64,000 nucleotides of DNA from Brevundimonas sp. M20 (GCF_006547065.1 NZ_CP041243.1:1875001-1939000); one strand, 5' to 3'. Shown: positions 35,512 to 44,906, numbered from the stretch's first letter. Made by a program: numbers and translations. The notes: generated by a model not told the origin, from the sequence alone.

Positions 35512-36162
35512 TCAGGCCTCAATCTCAACGCCGCCCTGATTGGCCGAAGCCAGATAGGCATGACACGCCCGCGGCAGCTCACACCGCAGCCGATCCAGCG
35601 TCTCCTCGGACGGATCGGCCTCCATGACCACCCGAACCGATCCGCCCAGGATGGCCGTCAGCATGAAGGCCGCGGACGGCCGATCCTCGAACCGGGCCTC
35701 GGGCGCGTGGGCCAACAAGTCCTCGAACAGGCCGGACAGCATCTTCGCGGCCCGGTTCATGTGTTCCGACAGATCGAACTCGGCGGCGATGCCGTAGATG
35801 GCCCGCGACGAGACCATGTCCGCCAGCTTGGCGTCGAGCCAGGCGGCCGACAGCCCCTCCGCGATCCCCTTCAGATCACTCCCCCTCAGTCGCTCGGCCG
35901 CCGCGCACATCGCCGCCTCGATCAGCGCCATCTGCCGTTCGACGATCCCGAACAACAGGGCCTGCTTGTGCGGAAAGTACTGGTACATCGTTCCGACCGA
36001 GACACCCGCCCGTTCGGCCACCCGCGTCGTCGTCAGCCGCCCGACGCCCTCGGCCAGCAAAACCTGAATGGTCGCCTGCCGGATCGCCTCGATGGTGGCG
36101 GCGGATCGGGCCTGTCGTGGCGATTTGCGGGGCTGCAGCAGCGCGGGCCGGGGCCGGTTCAA
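35512..36162 (-). CDS. TetR family transcriptional regulator
   Basis: 216 residues from a TTG at 36162. The N-terminal helix-turn-helix is TTTRVAERAGVSVGTMYQYF (near 43-62). The C-terminal ligand domain is of the AcrR-like TetR_C type. It is divergent from an SDR gene, and a perfect inverted repeat lies between the two starts, so it most likely represses that SDR and itself. A basic, Pro-rich leader (NRPRPALLQPRKSPRQARS) precedes the DNA-binding domain. The ligand is unknown. Confidence 0.9.
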   Translation of the reverse strand: MNRPRPALLQPRKSPRQARSAATIEAIRQATIQVLLAEGVGRLTTTRVAERAGVSVGTMYQYFPHKQALLFGIVERQMALIEAAMCAAAERLRGSDLKGIAEGLSAAWLDAKLADMVSSRAIYGIAAEFDLSEHMNRAAKMLSGLFEDLLAHAPEARFEDRPSAAFMLTAILGGSVRVVMEADPSEETLDRLRCELPRACHAYLASANQGGVEIEA

Positions 36163-36186
36163 ATGCGAATTCCAAACCTGAAGGAT

Positions 36187-36203
36187 GCTTCATATTCTGA
36201 AGC
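36187..36203. promoter_or_regulatory. Inverted repeat between TetR and SDR genes, candidate operator
   Basis: GCTTCA-TATTC-TGAAGC has perfect 6 bp arms; an overlapping TGAAG-GATG-CTTCA lies at 36179-36192. It sits 25 bp upstream of the TetR start and 30 bp upstream of the SDR start, a classic position for a shared TetR operator. Confidence 0.5.
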
Positions 36204-36232
36204 CTCAGTTCACCCCCCACAAGGAGTTTCCC

Positions 36233-36988
36233 ATGCAGACCGTCCTCATCACCGGCTGTTCGACCGGCTTCGGCCGCGAGGCCGCGCTCCATTTCCTCGA
36301 AAAGGGCTGGTCCGTCGTCGCGACCATGCGCAACCCGGCCGCCGGCGACCTTCCCGCCTCCGACCACCTGCGGGTGCTGCCGCTGGATGTCACCGACCCT
36401 GACAGCATCGCCGAGGCGGTCGCCGCCGCCGGCCGCATCGACGTGCTGGTCAACAACGCCGGCATCGGCTGGCTGAACGCCATCGAAGGCACGCCGATGG
36501 AGGCCACCCGCCGGGTGTTCGAGGCCAATCTGTTCGGCGCCATCGCGATGATGCAGGCGGTGCTGCCGGGCATGCGCGCCCAGCGCTCGGGCGTCATCGT
36601 CAACGTCAGCTCCAGCTCGACCTACAAGCCCCTGCCCCTGCTCTCGGTCTATCGGGCCAGCAAGGCGGCGATGAACGCCCTGACCGAGTCGGCGGCGCCC
36701 GAACTGGCCGAGTTCGGCATCCGCGCCCGCGTTGTCCTGCCGGGCATGGCGCCGTCCACCGCCTTCGCCGCGAACGCGCAGGAACAGGTCTTCGGCGCAG
36801 GTGGTTTCCCCGAGGCCTACGCCGACTTCACCCAACGCACCATGGCCGCCCTCCACGCCGCCACGGCCGGCCCGGTCACCGTCGCCCGTGATGTGGCCGA
36901 AGCCGTCTATCGCGCCGCCACTGACCCGGCCTGCCCGATGCTGCTGCCCGCCGGCCCCGACGCGGTCGCCTGGGCCACCGGCGAATAA
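36233..36988 (+). CDS. SDR family oxidoreductase
   Basis: 251 residues from the ATG at 36233, which has AAGGAG upstream. The cofactor motif is TGCSTGFGREA (near 7-17); LVNNAGIGW, the catalytic Ser of VNVSSSSTYKP and the pair in YRASKAAMNAL are present. RIDVLVNNAGIG and the absence of the final DGG ending place it with the retinol-dehydrogenase/AKR-like classical SDRs. It is divergent from TetR, its likely repressor. Substrate unknown; such pairs often detoxify ketones or aldehydes. Confidence 0.9.
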   Translation: MQTVLITGCSTGFGREAALHFLEKGWSVVATMRNPAAGDLPASDHLRVLPLDVTDPDSIAEAVAAAGRIDVLVNNAGIGWLNAIEGTPMEATRRVFEANLFGAIAMMQAVLPGMRAQRSGVIVNVSSSSTYKPLPLLSVYRASKAAMNALTESAAPELAEFGIRARVVLPGMAPSTAFAANAQEQVFGAGGFPEAYADFTQRTMAALHAATAGPVTVARDVAEAVYRAATDPACPMLLPAGPDAVAWATGE

Positions 36989-37015
36989 TCCCACAAGAAG
37001 TACCGGCCTGACGGT

Positions 37016-39502
37016 CTATCCCGGGCACCGCGCATCGCTGGTGCGACTGAGCAGGCCGATATCCTCCACCGAAATCCGCGCAGCGCCCGACGACCGCAGG
37101 GCGAACGGCGTATCGACGGCGGTCACGCCCGCCCGGTCTGGATTGAAACAGGCCAGCGGAATGCGGATCGCTGTCCAGACCCCCGGTCTGGCGTCAGCCA
37201 GCAGGGGTGCGAGATCAATCCAGTCGCGGCCAAAACCGAGTTCGAGCGGCCCGGACAGCGGACCATCCAGTCGAACGGACAGCCCCAGGACCATGTCCCC
37301 ATTACGTTGACGTGACAAATCGACCGTGGGTCCGGTGATCCTCATTTCCGCCCTGTCGCTGAACGCAAGGGCGGCCGCGCTCTCCTGGGCCGAGCCGTCG
37401 GTCGGGCGAACGCTCACACGCCCGCGGGGACTCGCCGCCGCCAGGATGGCTCCCGCCCGACTGTCGCCGCCCTCGTCCCGAAGAATGAGCGACCAGGGCG
37501 GCAACACCCGACCGTCAGCATAGTAGCGGTCGGCGTTCCCGCGACCCGGCGCGACGCCGGCCTCTTCGGAAAGACGGCCAACAAACGCCGGCCGGGCGTA
37601 GCTGAGGCCGTAGCCATAGGAGAATTGGGGGTCATAGCCCGGCGTTCCGACGTTCAGCACCTCCTGCGCGGCGCTCTTCGGCCACGAGAAAGACAATCGG
37701 CCGGAGAAGTCGAAGCGCGTGCGGCCATCGGGCCCGGCGACCAGGACATCGGCGACGCCCCCGCCCTCCGTTCCGGGGAGCCAGGCCGCGACAAAGGCGT
37801 CCGAGGCGTTGATCTCCGGATTGGTCCAGAGCGGGCGACCGCTCAGGAAGACGGAGACCGTCGGAATACCGGCGGCCTTGTAGCGCCTCAGAAGCGCCAG
37901 CGGCGTCTCCGGACCAAAGTCGAGGGTCTCGATATCGCCCTGAAACTCCGCGTAGGGCGTCTCTCCAAACACGACGATGGCGACGTCCGGACGCGTCCGC
38001 CAATCCCCGTCGGCGCTGAGTTCGGCCTGTCCCCCGCTCGCTTTCACCGCCGCCTCGAGACCGGCCCATATGGAGGTTCCGCCGGGGAAGTCAGCATTGG
38101 TGGTGTCCGCCCCCTGCCAGGTCACCGTCCAGCCGCCGGAGGCCTGGCCGATCGAGTCCGCCGCATCTCCGGCGACGAGAACGCGGGCGCCGGGCCGGAG
38201 GGGGAGCACGCCATTGTTCTTGAGCAGGACGAGGGATTTGCGGACCGCCTCGCGCGCCAACGCGCGGTGGGCCGGCGAGCCCAGGATGTCAGCACGGCCC
38301 TCCAGCGATCGGTCACGATCAAACACCCCCAGCTTGAACTTCACCCGGAGAATCCGGCGCACCGCATCGTCAACGCGCGCCTGCGGTATCTGCCCTGAGC
38401 GCGCCTGGGCCAGGGTGTTTGCGTACAGCCCGCGCCAGCTGTCGGGCGCCATGAACATGTCCAGCCCGGCGTTGATCGCCTCGGGACAGCTTTCATTGCC
38501 GCAACCCGGGATCTGTCCGTGAGCATTCCAGTCGCCGACGACGAAGCCCTCGAACCCCATCCGGTCCTTCAGGACGTCGGTGAGCAGGGAACGGTTTCCG
38601 GTGATCTTGACGCCGTTCCAGCTGGAGAACGACGCCATCACCGTCAGCACGCCGGCGTCAATGGCGGGGACATAGCCCTGGGCGTGAATGGCGACGAGTT
38701 CGGCTTCCGGAATGACGGCGTCGCCCTGGTCCACCCCCCCGGCGGTGCCGCCGTCGGCGAGGAAATGCTTGGCCGATCCGGCGATGTGGTCAGGGCCGAG
38801 CGGGCGGCCGGGGACAAGAGCCCCCTGCAGGCCGAGGGTCATCGGCCCGGCATAGCTGACGACAATCTCGGGATTTTCGCCGTAACCTTCATAGGCGCGC
38901 CCCCACCGGTCGTTGCGCGGCACCGCCAGTGTGGGCCCGAAAGTCCAGTCCGCGCCCGAGGCGGCGACTTCCTGTGCGGTCGCCGCACCGATGCGCCGGA
39001 TCAGATCCGGGTCGCGCGCGGCCCCCAGGCCGATGTTGTGCGGAAACAGGGTGGCGCCGACGATATTGTTGTGCCCGTGGACCGCGTCGATGCCGAACAT
39101 CAGAGGGACCGCCGCCCCGGGCCGGGCCGCCGCCGCGTCGCGGAACGCCCGGGACAGCGAGACCCAGTCCTGAAGGGGCGCGCGCTCGTTACCCGCGGGC
39201 GCCGAGTTGCCTCCCGCCAGGATCGAGCCGATCGGGTAGGTCGCGAGATCCGCCGGGGTAATTGAGGCGATGTCGGCCTGAATCAACTGCCCGACCTTCT
39301 CCTCCAGCGTCATGCGCGCCATCAGGGCGTCGATACGGGCCTCGGTCGCGGCGTCGGTGATCGCCGCCGGGCTGGCGGCGACCGGCCAGACGGCGGGATC
39401 GGCGACAGCGGCTCTCGGCGAAGGCCCGCCGGTCGAGGCGCAGCCGGCCAGGACGGCGGACAGCGCGATAGCGGAGACGAGCGCTCGACGGGACGCGGGC
39501 AT
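37016..39502 (-). CDS. Glycoside hydrolase family 3 lipoprotein (ExoP-like beta-glucosidase)
   Basis: 828 residues from the ATG at 39502, preceded by GAGG. The lipobox is VLAGC (Cys21). The GH3 N-terminal barrel shows PLMFGIDAVHGHNN, KHFLADGGTAGG (245) and the nucleophile Asp324 in FVVGDWNAHG. A C-terminal GH3 sandwich follows (VLVAGDAADSIGQASGGWTV). The last about 180 residues form an ExoP-type galactose-binding-like domain. It should release glucose or xylose from beta-linked oligosaccharides in the periplasm. It lies downstream of the TonB receptor on the same strand, separated by a hairpin. Confidence 0.92.
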   Translation of the reverse strand: MPASRRALVSAIALSAVLAGCASTGGPSPRAAVADPAVWPVAASPAAITDAATEARIDALMARMTLEEKVGQLIQADIASITPADLATYPIGSILAGGNSAPAGNERAPLQDWVSLSRAFRDAAAARPGAAVPLMFGIDAVHGHNNIVGATLFPHNIGLGAARDPDLIRRIGAATAQEVAASGADWTFGPTLAVPRNDRWGRAYEGYGENPEIVVSYAGPMTLGLQGALVPGRPLGPDHIAGSAKHFLADGGTAGGVDQGDAVIPEAELVAIHAQGYVPAIDAGVLTVMASFSSWNGVKITGNRSLLTDVLKDRMGFEGFVVGDWNAHGQIPGCGNESCPEAINAGLDMFMAPDSWRGLYANTLAQARSGQIPQARVDDAVRRILRVKFKLGVFDRDRSLEGRADILGSPAHRALAREAVRKSLVLLKNNGVLPLRPGARVLVAGDAADSIGQASGGWTVTWQGADTTNADFPGGTSIWAGLEAAVKASGGQAELSADGDWRTRPDVAIVVFGETPYAEFQGDIETLDFGPETPLALLRRYKAAGIPTVSVFLSGRPLWTNPEINASDAFVAAWLPGTEGGGVADVLVAGPDGRTRFDFSGRLSFSWPKSAAQEVLNVGTPGYDPQFSYGYGLSYARPAFVGRLSEEAGVAPGRGNADRYYADGRVLPPWSLILRDEGGDSRAGAILAAASPRGRVSVRPTDGSAQESAAALAFSDRAEMRITGPTVDLSRQRNGDMVLGLSVRLDGPLSGPLELGFGRDWIDLAPLLADARPGVWTAIRIPLACFNPDRAGVTAVDTPFALRSSGAARISVEDIGLLSRTSDARCPG

Positions 39503-39538
39503 GGGGGACCTCAACACGGCTCGGTACGGACAAGGAAA

Positions 39539-39569
39539 GGGCGGCGCGATCCGGAGATCCGCGCCGCCC
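39539..39569 (-). terminator. Intercistronic hairpin between TonB receptor and GH3 genes
   Basis: GGGCGGCGCG (39539-39548) and CGCGCCGCCC (39560-39569) form a perfect 10 bp stem with an 11-base loop. On the minus strand it is followed by TTTCCTTG. It is either a partial terminator that lowers GH3 expression relative to the receptor or a stabiliser of the receptor mRNA end. Confidence 0.7.
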
Positions 39570-39582
39570 CAGGGTCAGGAGA

Positions 39583-42312
39583 CTAGAAGTTGGCGCGCAG
39601 ACGCACGCCGAAGGTGCGCGGCTGGTTCAGGAACAGCACATTGACGACCTGATCGGACACCAGCTGCTTCTCAACGACGGTCTCGTCGAATACGTTGTTC
39701 ACATAGCCCTCGACGCGGTAACGACCGCTGGACGGCTCCCAGCCGGCGCCGAGGTTGACCGTCACATAGCCGCCCTGCCGCCCCCAGAAGCCGCCGTCGC
39801 GGGCTTCGGTGCTGCGCAGATAGGGGCTGGTCAAGGGCGCGGTCGGATCAATCGTGGTTCCCGCCACCGACGCCTTGAAGGCGTCATAGGCCGCCTGCCC
39901 CGCCGCATCTCCGGGCCGCGCGGTGAACTGGATCACCGGAAGCTCATTGTAGATGTTGAGGTAGTAGGACGAGCGGTAGTTGGCCAGCAGGTGGAAGTCC
40001 GCCCGGCCGCCGAACAGATCCATCGTCTGCTGCAGGTGAGCGTTCAGATTCACCTTCGACACGTTCGGCAGGTCGTTGCCCCCGATATCGATGTTGAAAT
40101 TGGGCGTGCCGTCGCCGTAGTCGGTGCCGCGGGTGTCCGTCAGCGACCCTTCGTCCGCCTGGGCGTCGATATAGGCGCCGATGATGTCCAGCCGCATGCC
40201 GAACGGCAGGTCGAAGCGGGTCTCGAGCTCGAAGCCCTGGATGGTCGATTGGGCGACGTTGATGTTCTGCTGCGAGAAGCCGGCGCTGGCCCCGCCCGGG
40301 CCCGTGCCGAGCGATACCAGGGTCTGGAAGACCTGGTCGGCGTAGTCATAGAAGAAGATGTTGGCGTTGACGTCGATCCGGCCGGTCGCGGGACGGAAGG
40401 TGTTCTTCGTGCCCAGCTCGAACAGTGTCACCGATTCCGGCGCGAACGTCGGTGCGGTCGAGACGCCGTTGACGACGATGGTGTCGTTGAATCCGCCGGA
40501 CTTGTGACCCGTCGAGACGGTTCCGTAGAACAGGTTGTCGGGGGTGAGATCGTACTCGAAGCCCAGGCGATAGTCGCTGAACGAGTCCTCGTAGGAGCCG
40601 ACCTGCTCGCCCGGGGCCGTGATCTGGAAGAAGCTGTGCTGGCCGTTGGCGGGGCAGACCTGCCCGCCGCCGCCCGGCTGGGTGTCCGGACGGTTGATGC
40701 AGGTGCCGTTGGGGCGCGAGCCGTCGGCCACCCCCGCGATCTGGTCCAGGAAGGTGTCGCGCGCGCCGGGCCGGAAGGCGCCGGCGAAGTAGCGCGCCGC
40801 CGCGGCGTTATCGCCCGGGGTCGGCGGAGCGTAGCTGTCCCGACCTGTGAAGATCGGGCGGAAACCCTCCGTGCCCAGACGGGAGGTGAAGCAGCAGTTG
40901 AAGGCTTCCGACCCGAGGCCGAGCGACCAGTTGCCGCCGATGCCGCGCCGGGACTTGTTCTCCTCCGTGTAGCGATAGCCGGCCTTCAGGCGCAGCTGAT
41001 CCGTCACGGGATAGGTGATGTCAAAATAGGCGGCGAACGAATCGGCCTGCACGTCCGGGAAGGTGAACTCGGTTCCGGAATAGAACTGTCCCTTGTCGAC
41101 CACCGACAGGAAGCCGACCTGCTGGCTTTCCTTGAAGTAGAACAGGCCGGTCGACCAGACCACCTCGGCGTCGGGCGCGGAGGACAGGCGCAGCTCGTGC
41201 ACATCGGATTCGGACAGGGTCAGCCAGTACTGGGTGCCGAAATTGTCGTAGTCCACATCGCCCGCGCCGTATCCGGGACGCACCACGCCCTCGTTGGCCG
41301 CATTGACCTGATAGTAGTCCACGCTGCGTCGGCTGGCGGTGTACTCAAGCACAGCCGGGCCGAAATCATAGGAGGCGTTGAGCGCCAGACCCCAGTTGTC
41401 ATTCTCCACCAGGCCCTGAGGCCCCCGGTAGAGAACCTCGCGCAATTCCAACTGGTCCGGCGTGCCGCCGCCGACCAGGCCGTTGCGCACGTTCGTCGCC
41501 GGATAGCCGGTGCCGCGCTCGGACTCGAAGTCGCCCATGAAGGTCAGGCGGAAGCGGTCATTGGGCTGGTAAAGGTAGGTGGCGCGAGCGGAGAACAGCT
41601 GCTGCTCGCCGGTCGGATCCAGACTCTGATCGTTGCCGACGTTCTCGTAGGCCGTGCCGCGATCCACTCCGTAGACCGCCAGACGAAGGGCCTGATCCTC
41701 GCCGATCGGCATGTTGACGGCGCCTTCGTAGCCGTAGGTGTCCAGATTGCCGACCTCGCCCTGAACAAAGCCCTCGCTCACGCCGAGCCGCGGCATATTG
41801 GGGATGATGTTCAGCGTGCCGGCGACGGCGTTGCGGCCCCGCAGGGTGCCTTGCGGTCCCTTGGCGACCTCGACGCGGGCGAGGTCGAAGAAGAGACCGC
41901 CCAGACCCCGGGGACGCGGCAGGTAGACGCCGTTGAGGTGGGTCGCCGCCGAAGGGTCGCCCAGCTCGGTGTTGTTGGCCGTGCCGACACCCCGGATGTA
42001 GATCTGGACGTTGCCTTCCTGGTTGGCGATCGACAGGCCGGGCACAGCCGACTGCAGATCCTCGATCTGGTCGATGCCGACCGCCCGGAGGTCCTCGCCC
42101 GAGATCGCCTGGGCGACGCCGGCGTAGTTCTGCAGCGTTTGTTCGCGACGCTCGGCGGTGACCACGACTTCGCCCAGGTCAGCCGCCTCTTCCTGCGTCG
42201 CCGGCTGCGGACGCGTCTGGGTGGCCTCGGGAGCTGTCTGGGCCGCGGCGACGCCCGCGCTCAGAGCCAACGACGCGCAACCGAGCAGCAGCGAGCGTTT
42301 GAATTCGATCAT
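39583..42312 (-). CDS. TonB-dependent outer-membrane receptor
   Basis: 909 residues. A signal peptide ends near residue 24 (GVAAAQ). The TonB box region is GEVVVTAERREQ; the plug follows (about 50-165: ISGEDLRAVGIDQIEDLQSA, VQIYIRGVGT). The remaining about 740 residues are a 22-strand barrel ending in aromatic F (FGVRLRANF). It should import oligosaccharides across the outer membrane with TonB-ExbBD energy. Placement between a GH3 enzyme and a LacI regulator, with a perfect operator upstream, supports glycan uptake. The exact sugar is not readable from sequence. Confidence 0.93.
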   Translation of the reverse strand: MIEFKRSLLLGCASLALSAGVAAAQTAPEATQTRPQPATQEEAADLGEVVVTAERREQTLQNYAGVAQAISGEDLRAVGIDQIEDLQSAVPGLSIANQEGNVQIYIRGVGTANNTELGDPSAATHLNGVYLPRPRGLGGLFFDLARVEVAKGPQGTLRGRNAVAGTLNIIPNMPRLGVSEGFVQGEVGNLDTYGYEGAVNMPIGEDQALRLAVYGVDRGTAYENVGNDQSLDPTGEQQLFSARATYLYQPNDRFRLTFMGDFESERGTGYPATNVRNGLVGGGTPDQLELREVLYRGPQGLVENDNWGLALNASYDFGPAVLEYTASRRSVDYYQVNAANEGVVRPGYGAGDVDYDNFGTQYWLTLSESDVHELRLSSAPDAEVVWSTGLFYFKESQQVGFLSVVDKGQFYSGTEFTFPDVQADSFAAYFDITYPVTDQLRLKAGYRYTEENKSRRGIGGNWSLGLGSEAFNCCFTSRLGTEGFRPIFTGRDSYAPPTPGDNAAAARYFAGAFRPGARDTFLDQIAGVADGSRPNGTCINRPDTQPGGGGQVCPANGQHSFFQITAPGEQVGSYEDSFSDYRLGFEYDLTPDNLFYGTVSTGHKSGGFNDTIVVNGVSTAPTFAPESVTLFELGTKNTFRPATGRIDVNANIFFYDYADQVFQTLVSLGTGPGGASAGFSQQNINVAQSTIQGFELETRFDLPFGMRLDIIGAYIDAQADEGSLTDTRGTDYGDGTPNFNIDIGGNDLPNVSKVNLNAHLQQTMDLFGGRADFHLLANYRSSYYLNIYNELPVIQFTARPGDAAGQAAYDAFKASVAGTTIDPTAPLTSPYLRSTEARDGGFWGRQGGYVTVNLGAGWEPSSGRYRVEGYVNNVFDETVVEKQLVSDQVVNVLFLNQPRTFGVRLRANF

Positions 42313-42399
42313 GATCTTTCCTCCCCGTGGATCCTGTTCTTCAGGATTCCATCGTGCCGCGCCCGGAGGCGCCCGTTTCCCTGGCTCAAACTGTCCTGT

Positions 42400-42417
42400 T
42401 TTGACAGCGCTGTCAAA
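42400..42417. promoter_or_regulatory. LacI-type operator
   Basis: TTTGACAGCGCTGTCAAA is a perfect 18 bp palindrome with central CG, as LacI/GalR operators have. It lies between the LacI gene's end and 88 bp upstream of the TonB receptor start, so it should control the receptor-GH3 unit. Confidence 0.75.
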
Positions 42418-42430
42418 TTCAGCCCGAAAA

Positions 42431-43471
42431 TCACGGCGTCCCTTGGGACGAGCGCCGGACTATAAGGGAATAGGACACTTCCTCGGCCTGCCCGGGAGCG
42501 CCGCGGCTTCCGGGGAGGAGCAGCCGGGTGGCCGCGGCCGCCATCTCGGTGACGGGCTGACGGATGGTGGTCAGCGGCGGAGTGCTCAACATGGCGCTGG
42601 GCGTATCATCGAACCCGGACACGGCCACATCCTCCGGAATCCGTACCCCCATGGCGACCGCCGCGTTGAGAACGCCAAGGGCCATGTCGTCGTTGCTGGC
42701 GAAGATCGCCGTGGGCCTGTCCGGCAGACCGAGACCGAGCAGTTGCTCCCCTGCCCGCCGCCCGGATTCGAAGGTGAAGTCTCCCTCGACGATCAGCCGG
42801 GCGGGTGCCTCCAGTCCCCGGGCCCTGAGAGCCGTCTCGAATCCCTCCTGACGCCGACGGCTGGCGGCGTAGCTCGCCGGTCCGGACACGAAGCCGATCT
42901 TCCGGTGCCCGAGGGCGATCAGGTGGTCGGTCATGTCGCCGGCGGCCTGACGATCGTCCATGAAGACACGCATGCCCCGCTCGGGATGGGTTTCCGCGCC
43001 AAGGCGGACGAAGGGCGTCCCGTGGCGTTCCAGAACGTCCATCACCCGGGGATCATCCGAGTTCGGCGGCGTCAGCAGAACGCCGTCCGGGCGGAGCGCC
43101 CGCAGGAGGGACGACAGGCGGGTCTCCAGACTCTGCGAGCCGTAGTCGATCAGTTCGACCATGAGGTAGTGGTCGGCCCGGCGGCACTCCACGAGCGCGC
43201 CGTACTCCAGACGGCTCAGATAGTCGTTGCCCCGACCGCTACGCCAGTGCTCGAGCGTCAGCTCGGCGTCGACGAAGGCGGCGATCAGGTAGGAAGAGGC
43301 TCCCGCCAGCGTCCGCGCCGACAGATTGGGGCGATAATCGAGGGTTTCAACCGCCGCGCGGACCTTCGCCGCGAGGGCGGGGCGGACATTGGGTTCACGG
43401 TTGAGGACGCGGGACACGGATTTGATGGACACCCCGGCAAGGGCGGCGACATCGTAGATCGTCGCGCTCAT
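42431..43471 (-). CDS. LacI family transcriptional regulator
   Basis: 346 residues from the ATG at 43471. The N-terminal helix-turn-helix is YDVAALAGVSIKSVSRVLN (residues 5-23), with the hinge helix NLSARTLAG near 49. The periplasmic-binding-like sensor domain follows to the end (AAFVDAELTLEHWRSG to SLIVRRSSQGTP). It is upstream of the TonB receptor gene on the same strand, with the operator in between, and divergent from the MFS gene. Likely inducer: a mono- or disaccharide released by the locus enzymes. Confidence 0.92.
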   Translation of the reverse strand: MSATIYDVAALAGVSIKSVSRVLNREPNVRPALAAKVRAAVETLDYRPNLSARTLAGASSYLIAAFVDAELTLEHWRSGRGNDYLSRLEYGALVECRRADHYLMVELIDYGSQSLETRLSSLLRALRPDGVLLTPPNSDDPRVMDVLERHGTPFVRLGAETHPERGMRVFMDDRQAAGDMTDHLIALGHRKIGFVSGPASYAASRRRQEGFETALRARGLEAPARLIVEGDFTFESGRRAGEQLLGLGLPDRPTAIFASNDDMALGVLNAAVAMGVRIPEDVAVSGFDDTPSAMLSTPPLTTIRQPVTEMAAAATRLLLPGSRGAPGQAEEVSYSLIVRRSSQGTP

Positions 43472-43506
43472 CGTGGCGGCCTTCTTCCCGGGGCCGCGAC
43501 ACGCGA

Positions 43507-43539
43507 CCGAACTCGCCTGATATGCCGTGGAGAGTTCGG
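43507..43539. promoter_or_regulatory. Inverted repeat between LacI and MFS genes
   Basis: CCGAACTC (43507-43514) and GAGTTCGG (43532-43539) are perfect 8 bp arms 17 bases apart, in the 122 bp divergent gap. It differs from the operator at 42400 and may be a second control site or an mRNA hairpin; the role is uncertain. Confidence 0.35.
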
Positions 43540-43593
43540 CGCACGCAAGATTCCCCTCGCATCCGGACGAGGCTTTCGACATGGTCCGCCCCC

Positions 43594-44820
43594 ATGAGGG
43601 CATCCGTGGATCCCGGGCCTGACCCCGAAACGCCTGTCAGCATCAGCTTTATCGCCCTGCTGACCTGGGCCAACATCGGCGCCTTTATCGCCTTCGTACC
43701 GCTTCTGAGCCTTCTCGTGCCGTTGCGCGCGGAGGTGCTGGCGCCCGCCGACAAGGTCGGCCTGCTCAGTCAGGTCGCCCTCTGGGGCGCGGTCGCCGCC
43801 AGCCTGGCCAATATGGCGGTGGGCTGGGCGAGTGACCGGACGCGGCACCGCTGGGGCCGCCGCCGCCCATGGATCGCCGCCGGACTGGCCGGGCTCGTTC
43901 TTGCTTACGCCCTGATCGCCGTCGCGGCGTCGCCCGGCGCCCTGATCGTCGGCGTCGTGGCTTTTCAGGTGGCCTTCAACATGATGTTCGCGCCCCTGAC
44001 CGCCACCCTGGCGGATCGGGTGCCGGACCGGCAGAAGGGACGCGTCTCGGCCTTTCTCGGACTGGCCGCTCCCATGGGCGCGGTGAGCGGCGTCCTGATC
44101 ACGGCGCCGGGAGACGGGGTGCTGCGAATGGCCTTGCTGACCGGTCTGGTTCTGACCGGCGTTCTGCCCTTCCTGCTGGCTTATCGGGAGCCGGTTCGCC
44201 CCGCCCCCGAAAGCACGGTCGCGAGCCGCGGCGCGCTTTCCGCCGACTTCGGCTTCGCCTGGACCTCGCGTTTCTGCCTCCAGATCGCGGCCAGCGTCGT
44301 GAACGCCTACATGCTCTACTATCTGGCGGACTACGCCCGCTATGCGGAGCGATTCCCCGGATCGACCGTCGAGTCGGGACTGGCGCGCTTGATCGCCCTG
44401 TCGACGGTGCTGATCGTGGCGGCGGGCTTCCTGGGAGGGCTGGCCTCGGACCGTTTGAACCGCCGCCGCGCCTTCATTCTTCTGGCCGCGGCCCTGATGG
44501 CCGCGGGTCTTTCGGTGTTCGCGATCTGGCCTGACTGGCCCGGACCGCTGGTCGGCTACGCCCTGTATGGGGTGGGATTCGGCATTTACAGCACGGTGGA
44601 CGCGGCCCTGGTCGCGCAGGTGCTGCCCTCGCGCCGTGACGCCGCGCGGGATCTCGGCGTAATGAACCTGACCAACACCCTTCCGGCGGTTCTGGCGCCT
44701 CTGCTTGCCCTGGTCGCGCTGGGGCCGGACCGACAGGGCTGGCCGATCCTTATGGGCGCCGCCGCCCTTATCGCCGTACTAGGCGGCTTGACCGTTCTGG
44801 GCGTGCGTCGTGTGCGTTGA
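43594..44820 (+). CDS. MFS transporter, probable sugar carrier
   Basis: 408 residues from the ATG at 43594. About 12 hydrophobic spans in two halves. The loop 2-3 motif is WASDRTRHRWGRRRPW (near 72), the [R/K]xGRRRP form seen in GPH-type and sugar MFS carriers. The second half has LASDRLNRRRAFI as its counterpart. Inner-membrane uptake of mono- or disaccharides follows from the locus. Its stop overlaps upstream codons of the GH5 frame, whose true start is 87 bp further on, so GH5 is probably co-transcribed. Confidence 0.85.
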   Translation: MRASVDPGPDPETPVSISFIALLTWANIGAFIAFVPLLSLLVPLRAEVLAPADKVGLLSQVALWGAVAASLANMAVGWASDRTRHRWGRRRPWIAAGLAGLVLAYALIAVAASPGALIVGVVAFQVAFNMMFAPLTATLADRVPDRQKGRVSAFLGLAAPMGAVSGVLITAPGDGVLRMALLTGLVLTGVLPFLLAYREPVRPAPESTVASRGALSADFGFAWTSRFCLQIAASVVNAYMLYYLADYARYAERFPGSTVESGLARLIALSTVLIVAAGFLGGLASDRLNRRRAFILLAAALMAAGLSVFAIWPDWPGPLVGYALYGVGFGIYSTVDAALVAQVLPSRRDAARDLGVMNLTNTLPAVLAPLLALVALGPDRQGWPILMGAAALIAVLGGLTVLGVRRVR

Positions 44821-44906
44821 TCCTGCCTTACCTCTTCTCGCCGCGTCTTGACGCCGACGGCCGCTCACGATTGCCTGCGCCGCGTTCCATCCGCCGGAGT
44901 CATCCG

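Noticed and set aside
39991..42465. 824-codon open frame antisense to the TonB receptor
   Set aside because: The receptor on the other strand has signal peptide, plug and barrel landmarks. The antisense product has none.
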